The notes under the pieces were generated by a model. It saw nothing but the letters and a program-made list of their open reading frames with translations. It had not been told where the DNA came from and searched no databases. The translations under genes were made by a program, and so were the position numbers. From PALSA-693 sp963834725 (GTDB taxonomy: Bacteria > Actinomycetota > Acidimicrobiia > Acidimicrobiales > Palsa-688), in NCBI GenBank assembly GCA_963834725.1, contig CAWICN010000001.1, positions 3,968,001-4,032,000 on the forward strand: 64,000 bases of DNA. Reading direction: 5' to 3'. Below are positions 1 to 8,895 of this stretch, piece by piece. Position 1 is the first letter of the stretch. Every line of letters begins with the position of its first letter.

Positions 1-711
1 CGCCATCGGGTGCTACGCACGATCTCCAAGGAGCATCTGCGCCGCCTATTGAACAAGATGGGCATCACCGCCCAGCGGACCCGCACCTGGAAGTGGTCCA
101 ACGACCCGCTCTACGAACCGAAGAAGCAGTGGGTGCTGGGGGCCTACAAAGCAGCCGCGGCCGGCACCCTGGATGGGGTGCTGGTCAGCTTCGATGAGTG
201 CGGTCCCATCTCCCTCAAGCCGCACCCCGGTCGGGGCTGGTTCGCCCAGAAGCGCCCGGCCCGCCAGCGGGCCACCTACAAGAAGAACAAAGGCACTCGC
301 AAGCTGCTGGGCGCCTACGACGTGGGCGCCGACCGTCTGTGGGGTCGACTCGAAGCCCGCTCGGTGACCGCCAAAGTGGTGCTGGAGTTCCTCAAAGACA
401 TCCGCCGCCGCTACCCGCCCGACGTCCAGGTCTACATCGTCATGGACGGCCTGTCCGCCCACTGGACCCAAGAAATCCGCGACTGGGCGGTCGCCCATCA
501 GGTGGGGCTGCTGCCCACACCGACCAACGCCAGCCACCTCAACCGCATCGAATGCCACTTCTGGGCCTACGTCGAGTTCGTCATCAACGGCTCCGATTAC
601 CCCGACTGGGACGAGTTCAACAAAGCCACCCAGGCCTACATCCGCCGCCGCAACCGCGACCACCACGACTCTGTCGTCAAAAGACTCGAAAATCGACGCA
701 AAGTCGCCTGA
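1..711 (+). CDS. IS630-family transposase, 5' end outside window
   Basis: DDE transposase of the IS630/Tc1-mariner group, which cuts and pastes its insertion sequence at TA targets. The reading frame is open to the window edge, so the N-terminal helix-turn-helix is mostly missing; what remains is the end of the DNA-binding part (HLRRLLNKMGI, QRTRTWKWSNDP) followed by the catalytic domain. The acidic triad is visible as the D of SFDECG, the D of VMDGLSAH and the E of NRIECHFW. The C-terminus is complete at TGA. It sits at the edge of a decayed integrative element, so the insertion probably helped inactivate that element. Terminal inverted repeats cannot be defined because the left end is not shown. 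Family assignment is secure. Confidence 0.9.
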   Translation, partial: RHRVLRTISKEHLRRLLNKMGITAQRTRTWKWSNDPLYEPKKQWVLGAYKAAAAGTLDGVLVSFDECGPISLKPHPGRGWFAQKRPARQRATYKKNKGTRKLLGAYDVGADRLWGRLEARSVTAKVVLEFLKDIRRRYPPDVQVYIVMDGLSAHWTQEIRDWAVAHQVGLLPTPTNASHLNRIECHFWAYVEFVINGSDYPDWDEFNKATQAYIRRRNRDHHDSVVKRLENRRKVA

Positions 712-1067
712 CCCACAATTACCGGCGGATCGATAGGTGCCGACCCACTAGCCGCCCTGCGCGACCACGAGCGGGTGAGCTACCTCCCCACATCGCCAGC
801 CACCGCCCCGGTGGAGTGGATGCGCGCCCTGCGCGACATCGCCGCCTTGTTGCGAGCCTGGACGGCCGGGTACCCCTGCGGCGCATCACATCAAGAACCG
901 CCGTCGCGCCTTCGGCAACCCCACACCGACGGTTGGGACCAACACGTGGCAGATGATCTGGCGTCCCGGCAGCAGAAGACCGAATCTGGCCGGGGCCAGT
1001 AACTGACGCCCCGTTGCCCATAGGGGTAAGCGGCCGAGCGAGCCGCCTGAGAAGGAGGCGAACCACG
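712..1067. other. Intergenic stretch, no convincing gene
   Basis: This gap of about 350 bases follows the transposase. A plus-strand GTG-initiated frame at 775-1002 (75 codons) has no ribosome binding site and no recognisable domain, although its first half (WMRALRDIAALLRAW) looks protein-like. It may be a fragment of an element gene cut by the insertion sequence. The right end of the IS should lie here but cannot be fixed without the left end. Confidence 0.4.
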
Positions 1068-1577
1068 GTGGGGACCATCCTCTACACCGCCGAGGGCATC
1101 GGTCTGTACGATCACGAAGGCTACGTCAGCCATGTGCTCAAGGACGGCACATCCGCCCGGGGCACGTGGACGCCGAATATCGAAGCTGACACGGTGGCCT
1201 GGCGGGCCGAATGTACCTGCGGGTGGGCCGGCGCACTTCATGACTCGGGCGGACCGGATAGCCCCAGCGACCACCAGTACGACCTGATCCTCAAGGACTG
1301 GGAGGTAACTCATGCCGGTCCGCTTCTCCGAGCGAGGGAACGAGCCTTCCACCTCGAGGCCCTCGCTGAAGCGGTCGCTAGTGCCGAAGCTGTCCTGCGC
1401 CAGGCAGTGCAGGAGGCCCATGCCGCTGGGCTCGCGCACGAAGAGATCGCCAGAGTGCTCCGCACGAACGTTCCGATGATTCAGCGGTTATGGGTCACGG
1501 ACCCCGCGACCGCCGCGACGTCAGCCAACCCCGACATATCGGAGCGGGAGCTACCTGACGGCCCGATCGCCATATAA
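1068..1577 (+). CDS. Hypothetical integrative-element protein with CxCGW motif
   Basis: Unknown protein of 169 residues. The GTG at 1068 was chosen because GAAGGAGG ends nine bases upstream; an earlier in-frame start at 1014 would add a basic tail without a binding site. The first half carries a CTCGW motif of the kind common in small proteins of actinobacterial plasmids and integrative elements. The second half is an alanine-rich helix followed by a possible helix-turn-helix (AGLAHEEIARVLRTNVP), suggesting DNA binding. It is first in a run of tightly packed plus-strand genes ending in a primase, so an accessory role in element maintenance is inferred, not shown. Confidence 0.6.
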   Translation: MGTILYTAEGIGLYDHEGYVSHVLKDGTSARGTWTPNIEADTVAWRAECTCGWAGALHDSGGPDSPSDHQYDLILKDWEVTHAGPLLRARERAFHLEALAEAVASAEAVLRQAVQEAHAAGLAHEEIARVLRTNVPMIQRLWVTDPATAATSANPDISERELPDGPIAI

Positions 1578-1617
1578 GTGAGGCGGTCGACGGACCACCA
1601 CGGAGGAGAACCACCAG

Positions 1618-1968
1618 ATGAAAGCGCCCGTCAAACTCGAAGCAAGCGGTTCTCACTTGTCCGGACATGTTGCGCACGTGGACTCGCGGTCGGGGGCATT
1701 CAGGACAACCCGGATAGCAGCTAGGCTGAGATCGGCCGCAGCAGAAGCCGGCGTCGAGCTCACTACAAGTTACGCAGCAATCGTCGCCGCCGATGGTCTG
1801 GCCCGATGCGGACAGCTTGGTATTACCCGGCTGGGTGAAGGTGTGGTGATTCACACCGCCCCAGAAGACCGAAGCGAGTTGCCGATCGTGCTTGGCTACG
1901 CAGACCGCGGGGGTGAGTGGCTCAGAGACGGCAGCTGCCACCAGCCGGACGAGGCGATGAACCGGTGA
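1618..1968 (+). CDS. Hypothetical protein, 116 residues
   Basis: Unknown small protein. ATG start preceded by GGAGGAGAA at a good distance. No signal peptide, membrane segment or recognised domain; the middle (TTSYAAIVAADGLARCGQLGITRLGEGVVIHT) reads as a compact alpha/beta protein. The stop overlaps the GTG start of the next gene (GTGA), so the two are probably translationally coupled. Both belong to the element block leading to the primase. Confidence 0.6.
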   Translation: MKAPVKLEASGSHLSGHVAHVDSRSGAFRTTRIAARLRSAAAEAGVELTTSYAAIVAADGLARCGQLGITRLGEGVVIHTAPEDRSELPIVLGYADRGGEWLRDGSCHQPDEAMNR

Positions 1969-2444
1969 CCGCACCCCGACATCCCGCCTTGGACACGCCA
2001 TCGACGCTCACTGTCGTGCCCTGGCCCGATCCCATCGTTGAGGCGCACGGTCACCGGCCGGGAAGTCCCTATGTCGAGGCCTGCTGGCTAGAAGGCGTTC
2101 TGGGGCCCAGCACCACGCTTTGCTGGCAAAGGCTTAGCCGCCTGGCCAACTCTCGACCGGCCACCGCCATCGATAGTACCGATCTCGCCGTCAGCCTCGG
2201 CCTGGGAGAAGGACTCGGCCGGAACGCCCCTATCTCCCGGACGCTCAACCGCATGGCTGCCTTCGGTGCCGCCGTCCGGTCGGGCGACACCCTCGCCGTA
2301 CGACGAGCCCTCCCCGACATACCCCAGCGGATGCTCGGGCGACTCTCCTACACCGCCCGTCTCGCCCACCAGCACTGGGCGCAGCTCGCACCAGCAGTGG
2401 CCGGCGGTCCACAAACCACACCCACCATGCAGGTCGATCTATGA
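1965..2444 (+). CDS. Hypothetical protein upstream of primase
   Basis: Unknown protein of 159 residues. GTG start at 1965 in a GTGA overlap with the preceding gene, and its own stop overlaps the ATG of the primase (ATGA), so the three genes form one translationally coupled block. The sequence has the shape VVPWPDPIVEAHGH..SPYVEACWLEGVLGPSTTLCWQRLSRLA, followed by a helical arginine-rich part. From memory, proteins of this layout sit just before primases in actinobacterial elements, which fits an accessory replication role, but no domain can be named. Confidence 0.65.
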   Translation: MTAPRHPALDTPSTLTVVPWPDPIVEAHGHRPGSPYVEACWLEGVLGPSTTLCWQRLSRLANSRPATAIDSTDLAVSLGLGEGLGRNAPISRTLNRMAAFGAAVRSGDTLAVRRALPDIPQRMLGRLSYTARLAHQHWAQLAPAVAGGPQTTPTMQVDL

Positions 2445-3661
2445 GCCGTCAGGCTTCCCCCATCGAGGCCGCCCGGCAACGACACAGCCTGGCGGAGGTC
2501 GCGGCCCGCACCGGTGTATGGCTCCGGGCGACGACGGGCACAGTGACGGTGCGCTGCCCCATGCCCTCCCACGGTCATCCCGACCGCACCCCCTCTCTGC
2601 GCCTCTATCTCGACGACGGCATGTGGTACTGCTTCGGTTGCTCAGACCGCGCTGGCGACGTGGTGCAATGGACTGAACAAGTCGAAGGTGTCGGCTGGCG
2701 CCAGGCGATCGAGATCCTCGACTCGGACCGCCCACTCACCAACGCTTGGGCTGGATCTGCTCACGGTGGTGATTCCATTCGGACCTCGACCGCTGGTGTG
2801 GACACGGAGCGGCCGGATCTGAACCGGACCCCCGCTGCTCGAGTCCAGGAGGTCCTCAACCGCACCTGGGAGCACTGCACTGCCGGTCCCCTGCACGCCC
2901 GAGCTGTTGGCTATCTGGCCAGCCGTTGCATCGACGTCACCGCCCTGGAGGCCTATACGAATCGGCATGAGACGGGCCAGACGCCGGCCTATGGCGCGAC
3001 CCTGCTTAGGCGACTCTTGGCCGACGGGTTCAGCACCGACGAGCTGGTCGACGCCGGGCTCGTCCACCGCGACCCGAACGGACGGGTCACCAACTTCTAC
3101 CACCAACGGCTTCTGATCCCCATCCGAAGTCCCGAGGGGTGTCTCACTGGCCTGGTCGGCCGGAATGTAGGTGACTCTCGGGCGCCCAAGTACAAGAATC
3201 CACCCCAGACCGTCCTGTACGACAAATCGGTAAACCTCTACCAGCCTCTGCCCGCGCCGAGACATCCCTACGGCGGCGTGGTCGTGGTGGAGGGAACCCT
3301 CGACGGCCTCGCCATAGCCTGTGCAGCGATCCGCACCGGCTACGCCACCCGGCTTTGCCCGGTCACTCAGTCGGGGCGGGAGTTGTCGCTCTGTCAGCTC
3401 GACACGGTTCTCAGATTGCACCCCGGGTCCCTCGTTATCAGTTTCGACGGCGACTCGGCAGGCCGGGACTCGAACCGGCGTCTCGCCGCCGCCGTTCAGG
3501 CACGAGGCAGAAGTGCGACAATAGTCAGCCAACCCGACGGTACTGACCCCGCGTCGTGGCTGGCGTTGCGAGGGCTGGGTGGGATCAACACCTGGGCGAT
3601 GAATGTGTCCTCCGCGGCTGCCTCCCCGATCGCGGACACATTCCCCTCTCCACATCTGTAG
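2441..3661 (+). CDS. CHC2 zinc-finger/Toprim DNA primase of integrative element
   Basis: DnaG-type primase of 406 residues that would make RNA primers for element replication. The N-terminal zinc finger is visible as C39, H44, C64 and C67 (CPMPSH ... WYCFGC). The Toprim catalytic core follows around residues 270-350, with the acidic motifs VVVVEGTLDG and VISFDGDSAGRDSNRR. It is shorter than chromosomal DnaG (about 600 residues) because the helicase-binding C-terminal domain is absent, as usual for element primases. ATG start in an ATGA overlap with the upstream gene. Immediately downstream is a decayed RepSA-type initiator, so this primase may now have no replicon to serve. Confidence 0.85.
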   Translation: MSRQASPIEAARQRHSLAEVAARTGVWLRATTGTVTVRCPMPSHGHPDRTPSLRLYLDDGMWYCFGCSDRAGDVVQWTEQVEGVGWRQAIEILDSDRPLTNAWAGSAHGGDSIRTSTAGVDTERPDLNRTPAARVQEVLNRTWEHCTAGPLHARAVGYLASRCIDVTALEAYTNRHETGQTPAYGATLLRRLLADGFSTDELVDAGLVHRDPNGRVTNFYHQRLLIPIRSPEGCLTGLVGRNVGDSRAPKYKNPPQTVLYDKSVNLYQPLPAPRHPYGGVVVVEGTLDGLAIACAAIRTGYATRLCPVTQSGRELSLCQLDTVLRLHPGSLVISFDGDSAGRDSNRRLAAAVQARGRSATIVSQPDGTDPASWLALRGLGGINTWAMNVSSAAASPIADTFPSPHL

Positions 3662-3663
3662 CC

Positions 3664-4274
3664 ATGGAAACGAAAAGCAACGACCAAAAGGTGGCCGGCT
3701 ACGTGGCTAAGTACGTCACAAAGGCAGCCGAGAACACCGGCACCCTTCAAAGGCTGTCGTGTGTTGGCGCTGCAAAGGTACGGGTTCCGACCCGGAAGAA
3801 ATTGGCCTGTGCAAGGGCTGCCACGGTCGGAGCACCCGGGACGAGGACCTCCACCTGGTCGTCGACGCTCATGCCCAAGCCATGATTTCGACTTGTTGGA
3901 TCCTCGGCGCACAGCCAGAGCTCGAGCAGCTGTGCCTTCGACTCTGGACGCACATGGCCGGCTTCCGGGGCCATGTCTCAACAAAATCCCGCTGTTACTC
4001 CACCATCCTGACTGCCCTGCGCCAAGCCCGCCAACACTGGCGGAATCAGCGCCTGGTCGTCGGATTCGGATACTCCGAAGGCACCCGAGTGCCCCGGAGC
4101 GATTCATGCGATCGCGCTGAAGACGAGACACTCCTCGTCATAGGTAACTGGCAGTACATCGGCCGGGGCCACTCTCCGGAAGAAGCGATCTACGCCCGCA
4201 CCATTGCCGACGATCTGGCTGAGAACCGGCGGGCTCTGAGACAGGCTCCGTGGACCGAGCGGAAGGACTGGTAG
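3664..4274 (+). pseudogene. RepSA-type replication initiator, truncated and frameshifted
   Basis: Remnant of the replication initiator of pSAM2-type actinomycete integrative elements. From 3664 one frame reads VAGYVAKYVTKAAENTGTL, a conserved central motif of the family. At about 3760 the match moves to another frame (CWRCKGTG ... LCKGCHG, two CxxC pairs, then LWTHMAGFRGHVSTKSRCYSTILTALRQAR and WQYIGRGH). The N-terminal half is missing and a frameshift splits the rest, so it cannot make a working initiator. Family members are usually 450-550 residues; about 200 remain. It starts two bases after the primase stop, suggesting a deletion fused the two. A second remnant of the same family lies at 34437-34769. 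Confidence 0.8.
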
Positions 4275-4276
4275 CC

Positions 4277-4471
4277 GTGGAAGAGCGCAGGTGGGTGAGC
4301 ATTCGGCAGATCGCCACCGATCTGGACGTCTCCGTCAGCACCGCGTACAAATGGTCGTCGCGGGGTAGGCCATGGTTTCCGAGGTCTATTCGCCTCCACA
4401 ACGGCGAGATTCGGGTCCGTCGGGACTGGTATGAGGAGTGGCTCGCGGGACTGGAGGCCGAGACAGCCTGA
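4277..4471 (+). CDS. Excisionase-like helix-turn-helix protein
   Basis: Small DNA-binding protein of about 64 residues in the position of an excisionase. The GTG at 4277 follows GGAAGGA; an upstream in-frame GTG at 4250 is possible but overlaps the initiator remnant. The motif WVSIRQIATDLDVSVSTAYKWSSRG is a typical AlpA/MerR-like winged helix, followed by a basic strand (IRVRRDWYEEWL). It is convergent with the integrase only ten bases away, the usual xis-int arrangement in actinomycete elements. Its expected job is to bend attachment-site DNA and direct the integrase toward excision. Confidence 0.75.
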   Translation: MEERRWVSIRQIATDLDVSVSTAYKWSSRGRPWFPRSIRLHNGEIRVRRDWYEEWLAGLEAETA

Positions 4472-4480
4472 TTGAGGTTG

Positions 4481-5992
4481 TTACTCGACCGACCGGACCG
4501 GAGGCAGGCTTTCCACCAAACGGCGGACGCCTTCGTCTTCTCGTCCGGGGGCTACGCCCTGGTAGATGTCGAGGAAGACGGAGAGTGTCTTGTGGCCCGA
4601 CCATCGTTGGCAGACGACGGCGTCGACTCCTTCTCGCAGCCACCAGGAGCAGGCGGCGTGGCGCAGGTCGTGACGGCGGAGCCGGGCGAGCTTCGGCTGG
4701 CGAGGGTCGTTGGAACCAAGATCGGTTCGGAGGGGCCAGAGAGCCGACCTGCCTTGTGGCCACACGTTGCGGGCGAAGAGATCGGGATCGAAGGCCTTGC
4801 CGTTGCGATGAAAGACGAGTCCGTCGGGTCCTTTGCCAAACTGGTCCAGATGGTTGCGTAGCTTCGCGACGAGGACGGGGTGAACGGGGGCCCGGCGGGT
4901 GTCGCTGAGATCTCGATCCTTGAGGGGACCCCATTCGGGATCTTCGTCGCGGTCGAGCCACCGAGCAGCAACGGGACGGTGGGTACGTCGCACGGTAACC
5001 CACCCGGCATCGCCGTTGTCGGGAAGCTCGATGTCTTCCCACAGAAGACCTGCGGCTTCACCGGGTCGTAGTCCGCAAAGCGCCATGACCAAGATGAAGC
5101 ACTCGACGACGGGTCCCCACGAGCCGTGCACGGCGCACGCCTCGGCCAAGGCGAATGCGTCGTCAACTCCGATCACGATGTCCGCGTCGACCGCGATAGC
5201 AGCTCTGCCGCCGCTAAGCGAACTCTTTCCTTTGACTTTGCGTTGAGGCCGGATGACGAGCCACGGATTCCGGTCGATCGCGATGTCGTCCCGGGTGATC
5301 GCCCACGCCCAGCAGCTCTTCAGGGGCTGCAGGAAGCGGGTGGTGGTGCCGGCGCTCACTCGTTTGCTGGGATCTCGCTGGTTGGTCTGGAAGCGGGCGA
5401 CGAAGCCCTCGATGTCGGCGGTTGTAAGGGAGTCGGCAGGTGCGGAATGGGTTTCGATCCAGTTTCGCCCGTGCGCCTGCCTGTCCGTGATCTCTGCGGT
5501 CAGGTGGTCGGGGAGGAACGACGCATTGTTGATGTAGTCGGTGACGGCGCACTCGGTGTCGTCGTCGAGCTCGGCCCCTGGTGCCAGCAGCCACCTGCGG
5601 GCCCGGTTGAAGGAAGCGGCCGCGGCCATCTTCGTCTTCGGCTCCCAGTACGGGTGCTGACGGAAGAACTTCTCGGTCAGTTCGAACACGGTGGGCACGA
5701 CCGGCCCGCGCGGTGCCCGGGGCACGACGAACCGACGGGCGTCAAGGTCGAACGGCAAGCCGGAGGCGAAGCCTTGGTCCAGCTCGTCCTTCCAGGTCTG
5801 CGCCAGTCCCGCCTTGTTGAAGCGCTTGAGCCACTGGATGCCGTCCGCCCGGCCGCCAACGTCCCAGCGGTCGACCGGCCGCTGCGTCCGCTCTCCGGTG
5901 GACCGGTCCACCACCGAGGCAGTGGTCTTCTTCTTGGTGATCCAGGCGCTGAACGTCTTCGGCACCCATGGTTCGGATGGTCGCTCGTCCAT
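4481..5992 (-). CDS. Tyrosine recombinase / integrase of left element
   Basis: Phage-type integrase of about 503 residues that would recombine the element with the chromosome. The ATG at 5992 (MDERPSEPWVPKTF) gives a normal length; the open frame continues upstream without a better start. Catalytic residues are visible in the C-terminal third: Arg in ALCGLRPGEA, His/Arg in RRHDLRHAA, His in SGHKTL and the nucleophile Tyr in LDIYQG. The N-terminal half holds the SAM-like core-binding domain. It points away from tRNA-Ser(GCT), with about 200 bp between them holding a repeated heptamer. It appears intact although the initiator of the same element is broken. Confidence 0.88.
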   Translation of the reverse strand: MDERPSEPWVPKTFSAWITKKKTTASVVDRSTGERTQRPVDRWDVGGRADGIQWLKRFNKAGLAQTWKDELDQGFASGLPFDLDARRFVVPRAPRGPVVPTVFELTEKFFRQHPYWEPKTKMAAAASFNRARRWLLAPGAELDDDTECAVTDYINNASFLPDHLTAEITDRQAHGRNWIETHSAPADSLTTADIEGFVARFQTNQRDPSKRVSAGTTTRFLQPLKSCWAWAITRDDIAIDRNPWLVIRPQRKVKGKSSLSGGRAAIAVDADIVIGVDDAFALAEACAVHGSWGPVVECFILVMALCGLRPGEAAGLLWEDIELPDNGDAGWVTVRRTHRPVAARWLDRDEDPEWGPLKDRDLSDTRRAPVHPVLVAKLRNHLDQFGKGPDGLVFHRNGKAFDPDLFARNVWPQGRSALWPLRTDLGSNDPRQPKLARLRRHDLRHAACSWWLREGVDAVVCQRWSGHKTLSVFLDIYQGVAPGREDEGVRRLVESLPPVRSVE

Positions 5993-6023
5993 CGGACACC
6001 GTCCCTGGCCAGTTCGTTCCGCT

Positions 6024-6041
6024 GTTGAATCAGCGTTGAAT
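6024..6041. repeat. GTTGAAT heptamer pair upstream of integrase
   Basis: Two direct copies of GTTGAAT with an 11-bp period between the integrase start and the serine tRNA. Paired short repeats at about one helical turn near an integrase gene are typical of arm-type binding sites, and the second element in this window has a similar pair of a different sequence. The function is inferred. Confidence 0.4.
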
Positions 6042-6200
6042 AGCAGGCATCGTAGCCTGGGTGAGCCCGACAGTGGAGGACCGTCCAGCGGCTCAGGAGA
6101 GCGCTCCGAGGTGGCTTCGAGAACGGCCCGAATACCTGCTCTGGCCAGGGCCTTTGTCCTCGCAGCGGACATAGGCGCCGCCTGCTAACATGGTGGCCAA

Positions 6201-6289
6201 GGAGAGGTGCGAGAGCGGCCGAATCGGACTCACTGCTAATGAGTTGGCTTGGGAGACTGGGCCCGAGGGTTCAAATCCCTCCCTCTCCG
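6201..6289 (+). tRNA. tRNA-Ser(GCT)
   Basis: Class II tRNA of 89 nt. Acceptor stem GGAGAGG pairs with CCTCTCC; the anticodon stem-loop is ACTCA-CTGCTAA-TGAGT with anticodon GCT; a long variable arm is present; the T arm is GAGGG-TTCAAAT-CCCTC. Discriminator G; CCA is not encoded. It decodes AGC/AGU. Its 5' side faces the left integrative element, the opposite of the usual geometry for integration into a tRNA 3' end. Confidence 0.96.
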
Positions 6290-6299
6290 CGCCAATCGG

Positions 6300-7046
6300 C
6301 TACGGCTGGCCGCGGTGGACCAGCCAGGCCCGAGCCTGATCCCTCGGCCGTATGACGACCTGGTCGATGTCGACGTGGCTCGGTCGAGTGGCGGCGAAGG
6401 CGATGACCTCGGCCACGTCCGCGGCCGTCAGCGGAGTCATTCCCTCGTAGACAGCCGCGGCCCGCTCGGTGTCTCCGTCGAAGCGGACCAGAGAGAACTC
6501 CGTTTCCACCATTCCAGGGTCAATCTGGGTGAAGCGCACCGGCTGGCCGACCAGCTCGATGCGAAGTACGTCCATAATGGCGCGGGTGGCGTGCTTGGCC
6601 GCGTTGTAGCCGGCGCCACCGGCGTAGGGCTCGAAGGCGGCTATCGAGCCGATCGTGATCACGTGACCGTCGCCGGATTCGATCAGACGGGGGAGCAGGG
6701 CGCGGGTCATACGCAGGGTGCCGAGCACGTTGGTGTCGTACATCGTCTGCCACTTCTGTTCGTCGGCGCTGAGGAAGGGATCGAGTCCGAGCGCCCCGCC
6801 GGCGTTGTTGACGAGGAGGCGGCACGGACCGAAATCGGCGCAGAACGTGTCCACGGACGCCAGATCGGTCACATCGAGGGGCAAGGCCCGAGCTTGCGAT
6901 CCAAGTTCTGATGCCAGGGCCTCCAGTCGGGCGACGCGGCGAGCTCCGATAATCACATCGAACCCCGCTGCGACGAGGGCTCGGGCCGTCTCGGCCCCGA
7001 TCCCGCTGGAAGCGCCGGTGACGACGGCTGTGCCTCTGTTGTCCAT
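6300..7046 (-). CDS. Short-chain dehydrogenase/reductase (YdfG-like)
   Basis: NAD(P)-dependent SDR of 248 residues. ATG at 7046 (MDNRGTAVVTG) places the cofactor glycine motif TGASSGIG at the normal N-terminal position; starts further upstream would add a non-conserved tail. NNAG, the catalytic Ser of ITIGSIAAFEPY and the YNAAK motif are visible, so the enzyme should be active. The sequence resembles the YdfG/3-hydroxy acid dehydrogenase branch (VLPLDVTD, WQTMYDTNVLG). The substrate cannot be told. It converges on the serine tRNA and stands alone. Confidence 0.85.
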   Translation of the reverse strand: MDNRGTAVVTGASSGIGAETARALVAAGFDVIIGARRVARLEALASELGSQARALPLDVTDLASVDTFCADFGPCRLLVNNAGGALGLDPFLSADEQKWQTMYDTNVLGTLRMTRALLPRLIESGDGHVITIGSIAAFEPYAGGAGYNAAKHATRAIMDVLRIELVGQPVRFTQIDPGMVETEFSLVRFDGDTERAAAVYEGMTPLTAADVAEVIAFAATRPSHVDIDQVVIRPRDQARAWLVHRGQP

Positions 7047-7260
7047 GACCGAGCAAGATACCCACCCCCGGGCGACCGACGAAGAGCTGTCGAGGGCCGT
7101 CCGCTCTGGCCTGGCCATTCCTCAGGCCGAGGGTGGGATTCCTGCGTCCAGGTGCCCGTCGATGACTCCAGGGAATGGCGGCCAGACGTGGGTCTGTCGG
7201 ATCAGCACCCGCCGGATGCTCAGTTCGGCGAGAGGCCGACGTGCGTGCTAAGCAAGGCCT

Positions 7261-8184
7261 ATGGAAATGCGTCAGATCGGCTCGCTCGAAGTGACGGTTG
7301 TCGGGCTGGGCACGAACAATTTCGGCTTCGGCATGTCCGGCGAGGCAGTGCCTCCTGTCGTCGACGAGGCCCTCAATCGGGGGATCAACTTTTTCGACAC
7401 GGCCGATTCCTACGGCGCCAGCGAGGAGCGATTGGGCCAGGCCCTCGGATCGCGGCGGGACCACGTGCTGATTGCGACCAAATTCGGCAGCCCGGTCATG
7501 GGAGAGGCGGGAACTGGCGGCGCCCGCCCCGAGTATGTCCGCGCTGCAGTCGACGCCAGCCTCAAACGCCTTGGCACCGACCACATCGACCTCTACCAGT
7601 TGCACCGCCCGGACCCGTCTACGCCGATCGGCGAGACCCTGGGAGCCCTGGCCGAGGCGGTTTCGGCCGGCAAGGTACGGGAGATCGGTTGCTCCAATTT
7701 CTCCGCGGCTCAACTGCGAGAAGCACAAGCTGCGGCCGGCAACGGCCCGCGCTTCGTGAGCGTACAAAATCATTTCAACCTCCTGCAGCGGGCCGACGAG
7801 GCGGAGGTGATCCCGGTGTGCGAGGAACTGGGCATTGCGTACCTGCCCTTTTTCCCGCTGGCCAGCGGATTGCTGACCGGCAAGTACCGTCGTGGCGAGA
7901 AGCCCCCGGAAGGGACGCGCCTCCACCGGTGGGGCGATCGGGCTGCCGGCGTGCTGACAGATGAGGCGTTCGACCAGGTGGACGCGCTCACCGCGTGGGC
8001 CACTGCCCACGGCCACAGTCTGCTCGACCTGGCCTTCGCCTGGTTGGCCGCCAAACCGACGGTGGCCTCGGTTATTGCGGGTGCGACCAAGGTCGACCAG
8101 GTCGACGCAAACGTGGCTGCCGGCGACTGGGTGCTTTCGCCGGAGGAGGTCACCGAGGTGGACGAGCTCGTCGCCAGTTCGTGA
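7261..8184 (+). CDS. Aldo/keto reductase
   Basis: NADPH-dependent aldo-keto reductase of 307 residues with a TIM-barrel fold. The catalytic tetrad is visible: D46 and Y51 (NFFDTADSYG), K74 (IATKFG) and His in LYQLHRPDP. The C-terminal phosphate-binding region SVIAGATKVDQV is present. Sequence character places it with the YajO/YghZ-type branch. Single gene in its own orientation; physiological substrate unknown. Confidence 0.87.
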   Translation: MEMRQIGSLEVTVVGLGTNNFGFGMSGEAVPPVVDEALNRGINFFDTADSYGASEERLGQALGSRRDHVLIATKFGSPVMGEAGTGGARPEYVRAAVDASLKRLGTDHIDLYQLHRPDPSTPIGETLGALAEAVSAGKVREIGCSNFSAAQLREAQAAAGNGPRFVSVQNHFNLLQRADEAEVIPVCEELGIAYLPFFPLASGLLTGKYRRGEKPPEGTRLHRWGDRAAGVLTDEAFDQVDALTAWATAHGHSLLDLAFAWLAAKPTVASVIAGATKVDQVDANVAAGDWVLSPEEVTEVDELVASS

Positions 8185-8472
8185 CCGTCGAGCAGGCCGC
8201 GCCGCCAAGCGGTGGTCGCTCCGCTCTGGCACCCGTTCATAGCGTCTCTGTTGCGATCGACGCCCACCTGATGCAGGTGCTGCTGTAGAAAATCCCTTCC
8301 CGAGCGCAGCCGGAGACAGGAAGCGATCGCGCCGTGGAAATCGCCAGGCCGGGCTCTACCACACCAGCGGCCTGTCGTTCGTGGGCCAGGCGTTCAGTTC
8401 TCCTTGTCCACGGGGGTCGTCGACCTGCTGGTCCCCGAGTGGTCCGGAGGCACGCCGGACTAGATTGCTCCG

Positions 8473-8895
8473 ATGACCACCAGGGAGAAAGTCGAGGCCT
8501 TCCTCGCCGAGCCGCGCAACATCATGGTCGCCGGTGTCCGTAAGGACGGGCGGCCCCACGTCACGCCAAACTGGTTCTACTGGGACGGCGAGCGCTTCTT
8601 TGTGTCTACCACCCGGGGACGGGTGAAGTACCGCATGTTTCGGCGGGATCCTCGGGCCGAGCTGGTTGTCGACGACTCGACGGGATTCCGCACCGTTCTC
8701 GTGGAGGCCATGGTGGAAGTCCGGGAGGACCTGGCGGCCGAGCTGCCCAGATTCCGGGCTATCCGGGAGAAGCACGGCGTGAAGGTGCCGAGCGACGAAG
8801 AGCAGCTGCAGGGCCTGACCAAGGAGGGTCGCGTCCTGCTCGCCCTCTCGCCGGTGCGGCCGGTCGAGTCCTGGACGACGTGGGGCCTGGACTGA
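8473..8895 (+). CDS. PPOX-class F420/FMN-binding protein (Rv1155-like)
   Basis: Split-barrel flavin- or deazaflavin-binding protein of 140 residues, of the family that includes the F420-dependent Rv1155. Visible family features are the N-terminal FLAEPRNIMVAGVRKDGRPHVTP and the strand pattern WFYWDGERFFVSTTRGRVKYR that frames the phosphate-binding groove. Full length for the family. Biochemically such proteins reduce or bind small heteroaromatics using F420H2; the substrate here is unknown. The last 27 bases of the gene belong to a 35-bp direct repeat whose second copy lies downstream. Confidence 0.8.
   Translation: MTTREKVEAFLAEPRNIMVAGVRKDGRPHVTPNWFYWDGERFFVSTTRGRVKYRMFRRDPRAELVVDDSTGFRTVLVEAMVEVREDLAAELPRFRAIREKHGVKVPSDEEQLQGLTKEGRVLLALSPVRPVESWTTWGLD

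Noticed and set aside
5126..6028. 300-codon plus-strand frame inside the left integrase gene
   Set aside because: Antisense shadow of the integrase; no binding site and no domain.
6201..6289. tRNA-Ser(GCT) as the proven attachment site of the left element
   Set aside because: The orientation is opposite to the norm and no repeat of its 3' end is visible, so only adjacency is claimed.
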